Positions 8,737-16,438 of a stretch of DNA of 34,060 nt are shown in pieces. The notes under the pieces are model-generated. The model saw only the letters and a program-made list of their open reading frames with translations. It was not told the DNA's origin and searched no databases. Position numbers and translations under genes: made by a program. Source of the DNA: Xanthobacteraceae bacterium (GTDB taxonomy: Bacteria; Pseudomonadota; Alphaproteobacteria; Rhizobiales; Xanthobacteraceae); contig JASHOR010000139.1 in the NCBI GenBank assembly GCA_030041005.1, forward strand, positions 1-34,060, read 5' to 3'. The first letter of the stretch is position 1. The number at the start of each line of letters is the position of its first letter.

Positions 8737-9666
8737 ATGGCCAACGTAGAACACGGTATGATCGCGGTCGACAAGATGGGCGCCAAAGTACTGTTTCTCA
8801 ATCCCGCCACCTACGAGACCGAAGTGGCAATCGACGGCTTTCCCAAGACCGTGCACGAGTTGCTCATCGTGCCGGAAACCGCAATGGCCTATGTGCCGAT
8901 CTACGGCGACGGCATCCACGGCCGCAATCCCAATCCGCAGCATCTGCTCTGCGTGTTCGATCTGCGCCAGCGAACCCTCGTCGCCACGATCGATCTCCTA
9001 CCCTATATCGCGCCGCACACGCTCAAGCTCGGCCCGGACGGCTTCATCTATATTACCTGCGAGAACAGCGCAGTGGTGGCGGTCATCGATCGTGCCCGAA
9101 ACAAGGTGGTGGAGGCGATCGATTCCGGCTCGACCAACGGCCATCGGCTGATCATCTCGCCCGACGGACGGCGGCTTTATACCGAGAACGAGGAAGACGG
9201 CACGGTTTCAGTCATCGATCTGCCGAGCCGCAAATTGCTCGGCAAGATCAAGACGCCGCGCCCGCTTGCCGGCATTGCCATTTCGGCCGACGGCCGCACC
9301 GTCGTTGCAGTCGATGATGCGCAACCGACACTATTTCTCATCGATACCGAAGCCGGGAAGGTCCGTGACGAAGTCGTACTCAAGGATGTACCGAAGCCGG
9401 CACAAATCGCCCGCTACGCGCCGGACAACAGCCTGCTTGCCGTGACCAGCGTCCACAGCGACACCGTGAGCCTGATCGATCCGACCTTTCGCGAGCAGAC
9501 CGCGATCAAGGTCGGCAGTCAGCCGATGGACATGGCATTCCGGGCCGGCGAGCTGTTTGTCGCCTGTCAGGGCGACGGCTCGGTGCACGTCATTGACATC
9601 GCCAATCGCCGCCACAAACAAAGCTTCCAGGCCGGCACCGGCTGCGAGTCTTTAGGCTTCTTTTAG
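8737..9666 (+). CDS. YVTN/YncE-family beta-propeller protein
   Basis: A 309-residue protein of seven WD40-like YVTN repeats, for example TVSVIDLPSRKLLGKI, TVSLIDPTFREQTAI and SVHVIDIANRRHKQS, predicting a seven-bladed propeller. His recurs at the first strand of blades 2, 3 and 4 (TVHELL, APHTLK, NGHRLI), and EHG opens blade 1. There is no recognisable signal peptide although many YVTN proteins are periplasmic. I chose ATG 8737 because GGGA at 8726-8729 is 7 bases upstream; ATG 8731 would leave only one base. It is divergent from the LVIVD propeller across 186 bases, which implies a shared control region. The function is unknown; homologues bind ligands or act as lactonase- or dehydrogenase-like folds. 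Confidence 0.8.
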   Translation: MANVEHGMIAVDKMGAKVLFLNPATYETEVAIDGFPKTVHELLIVPETAMAYVPIYGDGIHGRNPNPQHLLCVFDLRQRTLVATIDLLPYIAPHTLKLGPDGFIYITCENSAVVAVIDRARNKVVEAIDSGSTNGHRLIISPDGRRLYTENEEDGTVSVIDLPSRKLLGKIKTPRPLAGIAISADGRTVVAVDDAQPTLFLIDTEAGKVRDEVVLKDVPKPAQIARYAPDNSLLAVTSVHSDTVSLIDPTFREQTAIKVGSQPMDMAFRAGELFVACQGDGSVHVIDIANRRHKQSFQAGTGCESLGFF

Positions 9667-9828
9667 CTTCTCCTCGCGCAACTTTTCGACGCGAACCGTC
9701 GGGTGCGCGCGGACGTAGTCCGCGAGGAATGTGACGCCGATTCTCAAAGCGGCCGATGACGAAAAGACCGCATTCGCGTCGGCGTGTCCGAATTGAAAAC
9801 CGGCAAAACGCGCCTGGTCGGCTGACAG
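9652..9828 (-). pseudogene. possible 3' remnant of an unidentified gene
   Basis: On the minus strand, directly after the TGA of the TctC-like gene and in the same frame, 58 codons stay open to a TAA at 9652-9654. The translation looks protein-like: it contains ARFAGFQFGHADANAVF, then AALRIGVTFLADYVRAHP, then a charged tail VEKLREEKLKEA. It has no ATG or GTG start. It overlaps the 3' end of the YVTN gene by 15 bases. I do not recognise the family. It may be the surviving C-terminus of a gene whose front was lost, or chance in GC-rich DNA. Confidence 0.3.
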
Positions 9829-10803
9829 TCATTGTGCCTTGATGCCGGCCGCCTTGACGATCGGCCACCACTTCTGGATTTCGGCCTTTTGCAGGGCACC
9901 GAGCGCCTGCGGCGTCTGCTGATCGCGCGGCGGCATGTCCAGTCCGAGTTCGGCAAAGCGTTTCTGTACCGCGGGGTTGGCCATGGCGGTCACCGCCGCA
10001 TGATTGAGCTTGGCGATGATGCCGGCCGGCGTCGCCTTCGGTACCCACAAGCCGTACCAGATATTGATATAGAGGCCGGGCAGTCCCGCTTCGTCGACGG
10101 TCGGTATTTGGGGCAGCGATGGTAACCGCGTCTTGGCTGTTACCGCGTAGGCCTTGATGCGGCCGTCCTGGAGCTTCGGGCTCGCTTCTGACACCTGGTC
10201 GAACATAACGTCGATCCGCCCGGCCATCAGATCAATCAGTGCCGGGTCGGTACCGCGATACGGGACGAACTGAACGTGCGTGCCGGTGAATTTCTCGAAA
10301 TAGACGCCGGCTATGTGCGAACCGGAGCCGACGCCCGCCGTTCCCATCGTGGCATGCGGGTGGTCCTTGACCCAGGCAACGAGTTCTTTGAGGTTCTTCG
10401 CCGGCAGCGAATTGCGGCTGACGATCAACATCGGATTGCTGGGCAGCAGGGTGACGGGTGCGAAGTCGCGCAGCAGATCGTATGACAACTTGTAAATGGC
10501 GCCGTTGATGACGTGCGTGCTCCAATGGCCGAGGCTCAGCGTATATCCATCAGGCGGCGCGGCCGCGGCGCGGCCGACTCCGATCGTGCCAGCGGCGCCT
10601 GTGACATCCTCGACGATGACGTTCTGTCCAAGCGTCTGGCTCATGTACTGCGCCAGCAATCGTCCGACGACGTCGGTCGGGCCGCCGGCGGCGAACGGCA
10701 CGATCATTGTTATCGGCCGCGACGGATAATCATCAGCCGCTGCCGCGACGAAAAATGCGAACGACAGCGCCAGCGCCAGCGCGACCCTAACAAGCGTTTT
10801 CAT
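9829..10803 (-). CDS. tripartite tricarboxylate transporter-type periplasmic binding protein (Bug/TctC family)
   Basis: A 324-residue exported solute-binding protein. Seen: a classic signal peptide (MKTLVRVALALALSFAF, with AAAADD at the likely cleavage region), then YPSRPITMIVPFAAGGPTD, the family hallmark, GAAGTIG, PDGYTL and a C-terminal lobe ending GIKAQ. Family members bind carboxylates such as citrate, aromatic acids or nicotinate, and either feed TctA/TctB permeases or act as sensors. No tctA or tctB is nearby, so it is an orphan, as is common for Bug proteins. ATG 10803 has GGGAGAAAAA directly upstream; an open frame continues further upstream but precedes the signal peptide. It lies 98 bases downstream of the threonine-synthase-like gene on the same strand. 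Confidence 0.9.
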   Translation of the reverse strand: MKTLVRVALALALSFAFFVAAAADDYPSRPITMIVPFAAGGPTDVVGRLLAQYMSQTLGQNVIVEDVTGAAGTIGVGRAAAAPPDGYTLSLGHWSTHVINGAIYKLSYDLLRDFAPVTLLPSNPMLIVSRNSLPAKNLKELVAWVKDHPHATMGTAGVGSGSHIAGVYFEKFTGTHVQFVPYRGTDPALIDLMAGRIDVMFDQVSEASPKLQDGRIKAYAVTAKTRLPSLPQIPTVDEAGLPGLYINIWYGLWVPKATPAGIIAKLNHAAVTAMANPAVQKRFAELGLDMPPRDQQTPQALGALQKAEIQKWWPIVKAAGIKAQ

Positions 10804-10901
10804 TTTTTCTCCCTGCTCTTCGTCTTTGCGCAGAACGGAGCAACCGGGCAATCCGGGCGGCGCGTTGGAGCTGCATCGCTCCGCTTCGCCGGCGACAGCG
10901 T

Positions 10902-12143
10902 TCACAGCGCCGCATAGTCGATTGGCTTGTGCCGATCGAGCGTGCGGCGAATAGGCGGCAGCGGATATTTCAGTCCGGTAGCGCAGTTGAACAACACCAC
11001 GCGTTCGGCGTGCGAAACGCGACCATCGGCGAGGCTCAGCTTGTAGGCGGCGTAGGTTGCAGCGCCCTCCGGGCACATCAGGAAGCCTTCCTCACGGGCA
11101 ACCTCCTCCAGGCCGGCGGCTATCGCCTCATCCGACACCGCGATGGCGAAGCCGCCACTCTCGCGCACCGCCCGCAGAATCAAAAAGTCGCCGATCGCCT
11201 GCGGCACCCGGATGCCGGCAGCAATGGTGTGGGAATCCTCCCAGCGCACCGCGTGCTCGACACCCTCGTCGTAGGCGCGCACCATCGGCGCACAACCGGA
11301 CGCCTGCACTGCGACCATGCGCGGGCGCTTGCTGCCGATGAACCCGATCGCTTCCAGTTCGGCGAACGCCTTCCACATGCCGATCAGCCCGGTGCCCCCG
11401 CCGGTCGGATAGAAGATCACGTCGGGCACATTCCATCCAAGCTGCTCGACGAGTTCCAGACCCATCGTCTTCTTGCCTTCGATGCGGTACGGCTCCTTGA
11501 GCGTCGAGGTGTCAAACCAGCCGACCCTTTCCTTGCCTTCGGCGACGATCTTGCCGCAGTCATCGATCAACCCGTTCACCCGATAGACTTTGGCGCCCTG
11601 CAGGCCGATCTCGCTGACGTTGACCTCGGGCGTGTCTTCTGGACAGAAAATCGTCGTTTTGATGCCGGCGCGGCTCGCGTAAGCCGCAAGAGCTGCACCG
11701 GCGTTGCCATTGGTCGGCATTGCCATGTGCTTGATGCCGAACGCCTTGGCCATCGACACCGCCATAACGAGCCCGCGCGCCTTGAACGAGCCGGTTGGCA
11801 AGCGGCCTTCGTCCTTCACCAGGATTTCGCCGCCACCGAGTTTTGAGGACATTTTCGGCAACGACAGCAACGGCGTCATCGCCTCACCCAGGCTGACGAT
11901 GTCCCGCACGCGGCGCACCGGCAGCAACTCGCGATAACGCCAAAGATCAGGTGGCCGGAGGGCAAGCTTCTCTTTGGTCAACGTCCTTCGCACGCCATCG
12001 AGATCATAGCGGACCAACAGCGGCTTGCCGGCGCGTGACAGATTGTGCGGCACGTCAGCCGCATGGCGTTCGCCAGTAGCGCCGCATTCCAGGTGGGTGA
12101 CGAAGGTCGGGCGCTCGGTCGTCAGATTTTCATTGTAGAGCAC
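10902..12143 (-). CDS. thrC: threonine synthase-like PLP enzyme
   Basis: A 413-residue fold-type II pyridoxal-phosphate enzyme. Threonine synthase converts O-phosphohomoserine to threonine. Seen: THLECGATGERH near the N-terminus, the PLP-lysine motif TGSFKARG, NGNAGAALAAYA, and the phosphate-binding loop PTGGGTGLIG. The short form with an N-terminal LECGATG segment matches one threonine synthase class. I chose GTG 12143 because GGGGAG stands about 8 bases upstream; an upstream in-frame start at 12221 has no such support. It stands alone, not beside hom or thrB, and is followed by a TctC-type binding protein. A catabolic lyase or other PLP reaction on a related substrate is therefore possible. 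Confidence 0.8.
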   Translation of the reverse strand: MLYNENLTTERPTFVTHLECGATGERHAADVPHNLSRAGKPLLVRYDLDGVRRTLTKEKLALRPPDLWRYRELLPVRRVRDIVSLGEAMTPLLSLPKMSSKLGGGEILVKDEGRLPTGSFKARGLVMAVSMAKAFGIKHMAMPTNGNAGAALAAYASRAGIKTTIFCPEDTPEVNVSEIGLQGAKVYRVNGLIDDCGKIVAEGKERVGWFDTSTLKEPYRIEGKKTMGLELVEQLGWNVPDVIFYPTGGGTGLIGMWKAFAELEAIGFIGSKRPRMVAVQASGCAPMVRAYDEGVEHAVRWEDSHTIAAGIRVPQAIGDFLILRAVRESGGFAIAVSDEAIAAGLEEVAREEGFLMCPEGAATYAAYKLSLADGRVSHAERVVLFNCATGLKYPLPPIRRTLDRHKPIDYAAL

Positions 12144-12607
12144 GCAAGATCTCCCCGTAGCCGGCAACTGCCAAAAGGACTTATCGCATACCGAAACATC
12201 TTTTCCCGGGAAACCCCGCAACCAGCGAGCGGGAACTGCCGGACGTGCAACGCGTTAGTCCGACAGGGAAATCTGCATTGATTGGCACAATTTGCCATGC
12301 AAACGATTTACAAGCTGATATTCGTTCTTCTCATGCTCAGATCGCGGAAACGGTCCTGACCTTCTTTTCCGCCCCGTCGCGACTGGGGATAAAGTGAGGA
12401 TCGAGGTGGCGGACCGTTGCCCTGCATCACCGACCATCGCATTACCGCGCTGAACGAGGCTGCACCATTGCCTCTGCGAGCCGGGTTACGCACGGCAGCC
12501 CGCTCCGGTTATGCGTAGCACTCGTCCGCAACTGTCGAGAAATAGCCGACATCGCACGAACGCAGGCGCACGCTTTCGCCGCAAGTGGCCGGTAGATAGC
12601 GATAGCC
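12144..12607. other. 464-base divergent intergenic region
   Basis: Separates the threonine-synthase-like gene (minus) from mtgA (plus) and must hold both promoters. I find no convincing -35/-10 pair for either gene. The short open frames here have no ribosome binding site and no protein-like composition. An 8-base palindrome GTCGCGAC lies near 12376-12383 between CCCC and GGGG runs. No RNA gene is recognised. Confidence 0.4.
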
Positions 12608-13372
12608 ATGGTTTTCGCTGTGCAAAAAGACCGCGTGCAGGGGGAACGAGTGCCGCGCGCCCACCGAAGCGGAACCCGCTCGACGGGCTTTGGCCTTCGG
12701 CGATTGGCTGCATTGTCCGTCGCCATCGCGCTTGTCCTTGCTCTTGCGCCCTACGCGATTGCGCCGCTTTACCGGGTCGTCAACCCGGTTTCGACCCTGA
12801 TGCTCTGGCGCTGGATGACTGGGCAGCGGGTGGAGCGGATTGTGGTGCCTCTTGATCGCATTTCGCCGATCCTGCCACCCACCGTGATCCTCGCCGAAGA
12901 CGCCACCTTCTGTCACAATCACGGGATCGATCTCGGCGCCATTCGCGAGGCATTGCAGCAGTCGGACGATGACCTCGCCGAGTCGCGCGGGGCATCGACC
13001 ATCACCCAGCAGGTTGCCAAGAATCTGTTTCTGTGGCCGGGACACAGTGTCGTGCGCAAGGTAATGGAAATTCCCCTGGCCGTATGGCTGACTCTGGTGT
13101 TGCCGAAGCGCCGTATTCTGGAAATCTATCTCAATATTGCCGAGTGGGGGCCAAACGGGGAGTTCGGCGTGGAGGCCGGTGGGCGCTGGGCCTTCGGCAT
13201 CCCGGCGCGCAGGCTCAACCCCTACCAGGCTGCGGAACTCACCGCCATCCTGCCCAACCCCTACGAGCGCAGCGCACGCAGCCCAAGCTTACTGGTGCGG
13301 CGGCTGGCTGCGCTTTACGAGCGGCGCGCTGCCGCCCACAGGACACTCGCAGCGTGCATTTCCACCCGCTAG
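12608..13372 (+). CDS. mtgA: monofunctional biosynthetic peptidoglycan transglycosylase
   Basis: Polymerises lipid II into glycan strands on the periplasmic face of the inner membrane (GT51 family, no transpeptidase domain). The 254 residues match MtgA. Seen: a membrane anchor at about 32-54, the catalytic segment ILAEDATFCHNHGID with Glu97, GASTITQQVAKNLFLW at 128-143, the second acidic residue in RKVMEIPL near 153, PKRRILEIYLNIAEWG and LNPYQAAELTAILPNP. ATG 12608 gives a short basic cytoplasmic tail before the anchor. It is followed by rpmF after 234 bases. Confidence 0.93.
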   Translation: MVFAVQKDRVQGERVPRAHRSGTRSTGFGLRRLAALSVAIALVLALAPYAIAPLYRVVNPVSTLMLWRWMTGQRVERIVVPLDRISPILPPTVILAEDATFCHNHGIDLGAIREALQQSDDDLAESRGASTITQQVAKNLFLWPGHSVVRKVMEIPLAVWLTLVLPKRRILEIYLNIAEWGPNGEFGVEAGGRWAFGIPARRLNPYQAAELTAILPNPYERSARSPSLLVRRLAALYERRAAAHRTLAACISTR

Positions 13373-13480
13373 CGCGGCAGACTTAGCGGGGTGCCCTTGT
13401 CTTCGTGTGGCAATCCGGGAGAGGGCCTTTAGATCCGAAAGTCGCACCAGAATCATACAGTTGCCAGTGCTGCTTTGACC

Positions 13481-13540
13481 CCGAAGTTCGCATCGCGCCA
13501 TGCTGCGCCGGTGAACGAACGCCGCAATCCGCCACTAGCG
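13481..13540. repeat. degenerate copy of the local palindromic repeat (tentative)
   Basis: CCGAAGTTCGCATC at 13481-13494 is identical to 14383-14396 in the repeat downstream. GCCACTAGCGAGG near 13531-13543 resembles the outer end GCCACACTAGCGAGG at 14523-14537. The sequence between is not a clean inverted repeat, so if this is a copy it has decayed. It lies upstream of rpmF. Confidence 0.35.
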
Positions 13541-13606
13541 AGGCCGTCATCGTTCGACTATAAGCGCTGGTTTCGAGGCAGCCCAGAACACAAGGAGTGC
13601 GCCGTC

Positions 13607-13792
13607 ATGGCCGTGCCGAAAAGAAAAATATCTCCGTCCAAACGCGGCATGCGCCGGTCGGCGGACGCGCTCAAGGCGCCCACTTATATCGAGGACAAGG
13701 ATTCCGGCGAGTTGCGCCGTCCTCATCACATCGATCTGAAGACCGGGATGTATCGGGGACGGCAGGTCCTCAAGAAAAAATCAGAAGCATAG
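13607..13792 (+). CDS. rpmF: 50S ribosomal protein L32
   Basis: A 61-residue basic structural protein of the large ribosomal subunit. The start [18 protein letters not shown] is diagnostic of L32, followed by [16 protein letters not shown] and a Lys-rich tail. ATG 13607 has AAGGAG 11 bases upstream. The zinc-binding Cys residues found in some L32 proteins are absent (C-minus form, usual in this group). A TATAAG at 13559-13564 is a possible -10 box, but I cannot pair it with a good -35 box. Other frames upstream are not part of the gene. Confidence 0.97.
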   Translation: MAVPKRKISPSKRGMRRSADALKAPTYIEDKDSGELRRPHHIDLKTGMYRGRQVLKKKSEA

Positions 13793-13931
13793 GCGGCATT
13801 TTCTCCGACCGCGGTGGGTTCCGGTCAAAACGTAAATATCCTTTGCTCTCGCTCGTGTGAGACGCAACCCGAAGCGGGGGGCCGCATGAAATGCCGGACG
13901 ATCGTGCCTCGCCCGCCCGTCGCGCGGGCCG

Positions 13932-14165
13932 CTAAAGCGACTGCGAGAAAGCGCGGCCGAGTTCAACCTGCCCTCGGGCGACTGTCCGATAGGTAGAAAG
14001 CGCTTGCTCCGGCTCGGCGCGGCGGCGTGCGCGCGTTTGCGGCGCGCGCATGGCCGTGGCGAGCAGATGGGTGATGAAATTGGCCTTGGCGGCGAAATCT
14101 GTGCGGCCGGATCGAACCGTTTGCGCTACCGGTCGCACTGGAAGGAGCGCCCTGTTCGTCGACAT
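13932..14165 (-). CDS. small conserved-type hypothetical protein
   Basis: A 77-residue basic protein starting MSTNRALLPVRPVAQ. The core AANF-like segment FAAKANFITHLLATAM followed by APQTRARRRAEPEQA and the C-terminal GRAFSQSL matches, as far as I remember, a family of small uncharacterised Hyphomicrobiales proteins carrying 'PQTRARRRAEP'. No function is known. ATG 14165 is one of two starts; an in-frame start at 14204 would add 13 residues. No strong ribosome binding site is seen for either. It lies alone between rpmF and the repeat cluster, on the opposite strand to its neighbours. Confidence 0.5.
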   Translation of the reverse strand: MSTNRALLPVRPVAQTVRSGRTDFAAKANFITHLLATAMRAPQTRARRRAEPEQALSTYRTVARGQVELGRAFSQSL

Positions 14166-14370
14166 AGCCGCCACTCTTGTGTCAATCCGGGACAACACCG
14201 GCACTCAAGCCAGGAAACAGCAAGCGGCATGCCGCGCCCTGGACACCCGCCTTTTGACGACGGCAAGCGCGGTATTTTTCGAATTCTTTAGGGTCTGCAG
14301 ATACGGTGGGACGGAAGATGAAACTGGCGCACGACGTCGGCTGCAAACTCACAATTCGCCCCTGAGTTCT

Positions 14371-14441
14371 AGTGTCCCGCTTCCGAAGTTCGCATCATTA
14401 TGCGGCACCCTCGTTTGCGAACTTCGGAATCGAAGGACACT
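14371..14441. repeat. nested inverted repeat, copy 1
   Basis: Outer arms AGTGTCC (14371-14377) and GGACACT (14435-14441), inner arms TTCCGAAGTTCGCA (14381-14394) and TGCGAACTTCGGAA (14416-14429), both perfect, with a 21-base centre. It could form a long cruciform or RNA hairpin. Related to copy 2 at 14459-14529. Confidence 0.85.
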
Positions 14442-14458
14442 AGCAGCTTATTGATCTC

Positions 14459-14529
14459 GTGTGGCTTTGGTTCAGAACTCCGCATGACGAGGTCGCGGCA
14501 GGAATGATGCGGACTTCTGAACGCCACAC
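14459..14529. repeat. nested inverted repeat, copy 2 (opposite orientation)
   Basis: Outer arms GTGTGGC (14459-14465) and GCCACAC (14523-14529); inner arms at 14471-14485 and 14507-14521 pair at 14 of 15 positions. Read on the minus strand, its right end (CTAGTGTGGCG, then TTCAGAAGTCCGCATCATT) aligns with the left end of copy 1 (CTAGTGTCCCG, then TTCCGAAGTTCGCATCATT). The two are diverged members of one family in opposite orientation, 17 bases apart. Confidence 0.8.
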
Positions 14530-14542
14530 TAGCGAGGCGACC

Positions 14543-16318
14543 GTGATCCACGACGGTCCGCAAGACTTGCAGCAAGCTCGCAGCAGCGAGCTGCCACGTG
14601 ACGCCAAGGTCGAGGCGACCGCCTCGGCAGCGCATCCCGGCGTGCTCGACGCCAACCAGATTCTCGCTTCAATCGGCGAAGCGGCCTACGACTGGCGTAT
14701 CGATGGCGACGCTCTGGTATGGAGCGGGAACGCCGCCGCCGTGTTGCAGGTCCCCGACATTGCGGCGGTCTCGACCGGGCGCCGCTACGCGCAATTGATC
14801 GAGGCCGAGAACGGGCAGGCGCGGTTCGACGCCGTGATGCAATCCGGCAAACGTGACGAAGGAAACGGCGTTGCCTACCAAATCCAATACGGCATTCGTC
14901 CGACACCTGGTTCACAAGCCGGGCTGTGGCTGGAGGACACCGGCCGCTGGTTTGTCGGCCATGACGGCAGGCCGGCCCGCGCGCAGGGAGTCGTGCGCGT
15001 CATCAATGAGCGTCACGAGCAGGAATGTCGCCTCAACTATCTTGCCCGCTACGATGGCCTCACCGGCGAGCTGAACCGGCATCATCTGACCGCAATTCTC
15101 GAAGATACCCTGGAGGATGCGATCCGTTTTCGCTCCTCATGCGGCTTCCTTCTGGTCGCCATCGACAACCTCGGAGGCATCAACCACTCATACGGCTTCG
15201 ATGTCGCCGATCAGGTCATAGCCGAGGTCGCTAAACGCCTGCGAAGCCGCATGCGCGGCAAGGACTCATTGGGCCGCTATTCCGGCAACAAGTTCGGCCT
15301 GGTCTTGCGCGACTGTACTCCGGACGACATGGCGATCGCCGCGGAGCGGCTGCTCCAGGCGGTCCGCACCGACATGGTGACGACCGGCATCGGACCGATC
15401 GCGGTGACTGCGACCATCGGCGGGGTCACCGCGCCGCGGCATGCCAGAAGCGTGAGCGAGGTCCTCGCCCGCGCGCAGGATACGCTCGACACCGCCAAGC
15501 GCACCCGCCGCGGCTCGTTCCTCGCGCATCGACCCAGTATTGAGCGCGAGGAATTGCGCCGAGAGAACGTGCGCGTCACCGACGAGGTCGTGGCGGCACT
15601 CAACGAGCGGCGCATTTTTCTGGCCTACGAGCCGGTAGTGACCGCAACGGATCGCCGGCCTGCATTCTATGAATGCCTCATGCGAATACGCCGCAGCGAC
15701 GGCAGCCTTATCGCCGCCAGCGAGATCGTACCGATTGCCGAACGGCTCGGTCTGGTACGCCTGCTCGATTACCGCGTGCTCGAGCTTGTCGTCGGGGAGC
15801 TGAGCGGCGCGCCAGCCTTGCGGGCAAGCCTCAACGTCTCACCGGCGTCCACTATCGATCCGGACTGGTGGGCTGGGCTTGTATCTCTTCTGCGTTCCCG
15901 CAGCGGCGTGGCGCAACGTCTGATCGTCGAGATCACCGAGAGCGCGGCAATCCAGGACGTCGATGAAACGCGCGGCTTCGTGGCGCGGGTCAAGGACCTC
16001 GGCTGCCGCATCGCCATTGACGATTTTGGCGCCGGCTATACGTCGTTCCGGAACCTGCGCAAGCTCGGTGTCGATATCGTCAAGATCGACGGCGCCTACG
16101 TGCAGGACCTCTCGCGCTCAGACGACGATCGCGCCTTCGTGCGCACCCTTATCGAGCTCGCCAAGCGCCTCAAACTGACGACCGTCGCCGAATGGGTGCA
16201 GAGCGAGCAGTCCGCGCGGACGCTGGAAGCGTGGGGTTGCGATTTTTTGCAAGGCGCACTCGTCGGCCTCGCTTCGACGGATCGCCCGTGGACCAAAGGC
16301 TTGGCGCAAGCGATTTAG
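14543..16318 (+). CDS. PAS / degenerate GGDEF / EAL cyclic-di-GMP protein
   Basis: A cytoplasmic signalling protein of about 591 residues. Order: a PAS-like sensor (about 40-165; ASIGEAAYDWRIDGDALVWS), a GGDEF domain (about 170-330) and an EAL phosphodiesterase domain (about 350-590). The GGDEF signature is replaced by SGNKF within GRYSGNKFGLVL, so cyclase activity is not expected. The EAL domain keeps ECLMRI in place of EALLR, LNVSPAS, ITESAAI, IDDFGAGYTSF, VKIDGAYV and GCDFLQGALVG, so hydrolysis of c-di-GMP is plausible, though VAEWVQ departs from the usual VAEGVE. The frame is open from 14459, but those codons lie in palindromic repeat copy 2. I therefore prefer GTG 14543, preceded by GCGAGG; ATG 14507 is an alternative inside the repeat. 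Confidence 0.85.
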   Translation: MIHDGPQDLQQARSSELPRDAKVEATASAAHPGVLDANQILASIGEAAYDWRIDGDALVWSGNAAAVLQVPDIAAVSTGRRYAQLIEAENGQARFDAVMQSGKRDEGNGVAYQIQYGIRPTPGSQAGLWLEDTGRWFVGHDGRPARAQGVVRVINERHEQECRLNYLARYDGLTGELNRHHLTAILEDTLEDAIRFRSSCGFLLVAIDNLGGINHSYGFDVADQVIAEVAKRLRSRMRGKDSLGRYSGNKFGLVLRDCTPDDMAIAAERLLQAVRTDMVTTGIGPIAVTATIGGVTAPRHARSVSEVLARAQDTLDTAKRTRRGSFLAHRPSIEREELRRENVRVTDEVVAALNERRIFLAYEPVVTATDRRPAFYECLMRIRRSDGSLIAASEIVPIAERLGLVRLLDYRVLELVVGELSGAPALRASLNVSPASTIDPDWWAGLVSLLRSRSGVAQRLIVEITESAAIQDVDETRGFVARVKDLGCRIAIDDFGAGYTSFRNLRKLGVDIVKIDGAYVQDLSRSDDDRAFVRTLIELAKRLKLTTVAEWVQSEQSARTLEAWGCDFLQGALVGLASTDRPWTKGLAQAI

Positions 16319-16378
16319 CCGAAGTCCTTCTTCCGTCGCCGACGCGAAATCTTAAAAAAACGTGCGGGCTCTATTTTA

Positions 16379-16418
16379 TTTCGGCTGTCCCCATCTCCAC
16401 CGTAGCGGAGAGCCGAAA
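16379..16418. terminator. inverted repeat between convergent genes
   Basis: TTTCGGCT (16379-16386) and AGCCGAAA (16411-16418) are perfect arms, with an inner CTCC/GGAG pair on the right side. It lies between the EAL-protein stop and the phaR stop. On the minus strand an AT-rich stretch follows but no clean T run adjoins the stem, so terminator function is tentative. Confidence 0.4.
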
Positions 16419-16438
16419 CGCTGGCGTCCTGCACCGGC

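Noticed and set aside
13475-13606. Upstream extension of the rpmF frame
   Set aside because: L32 begins MAVPKRK; the upstream codons include the degenerate repeat region.
13798-13835. Weak GACCG...CGGTC stem after rpmF
   Set aside because: Short stem without a T run; not enough for a terminator call.
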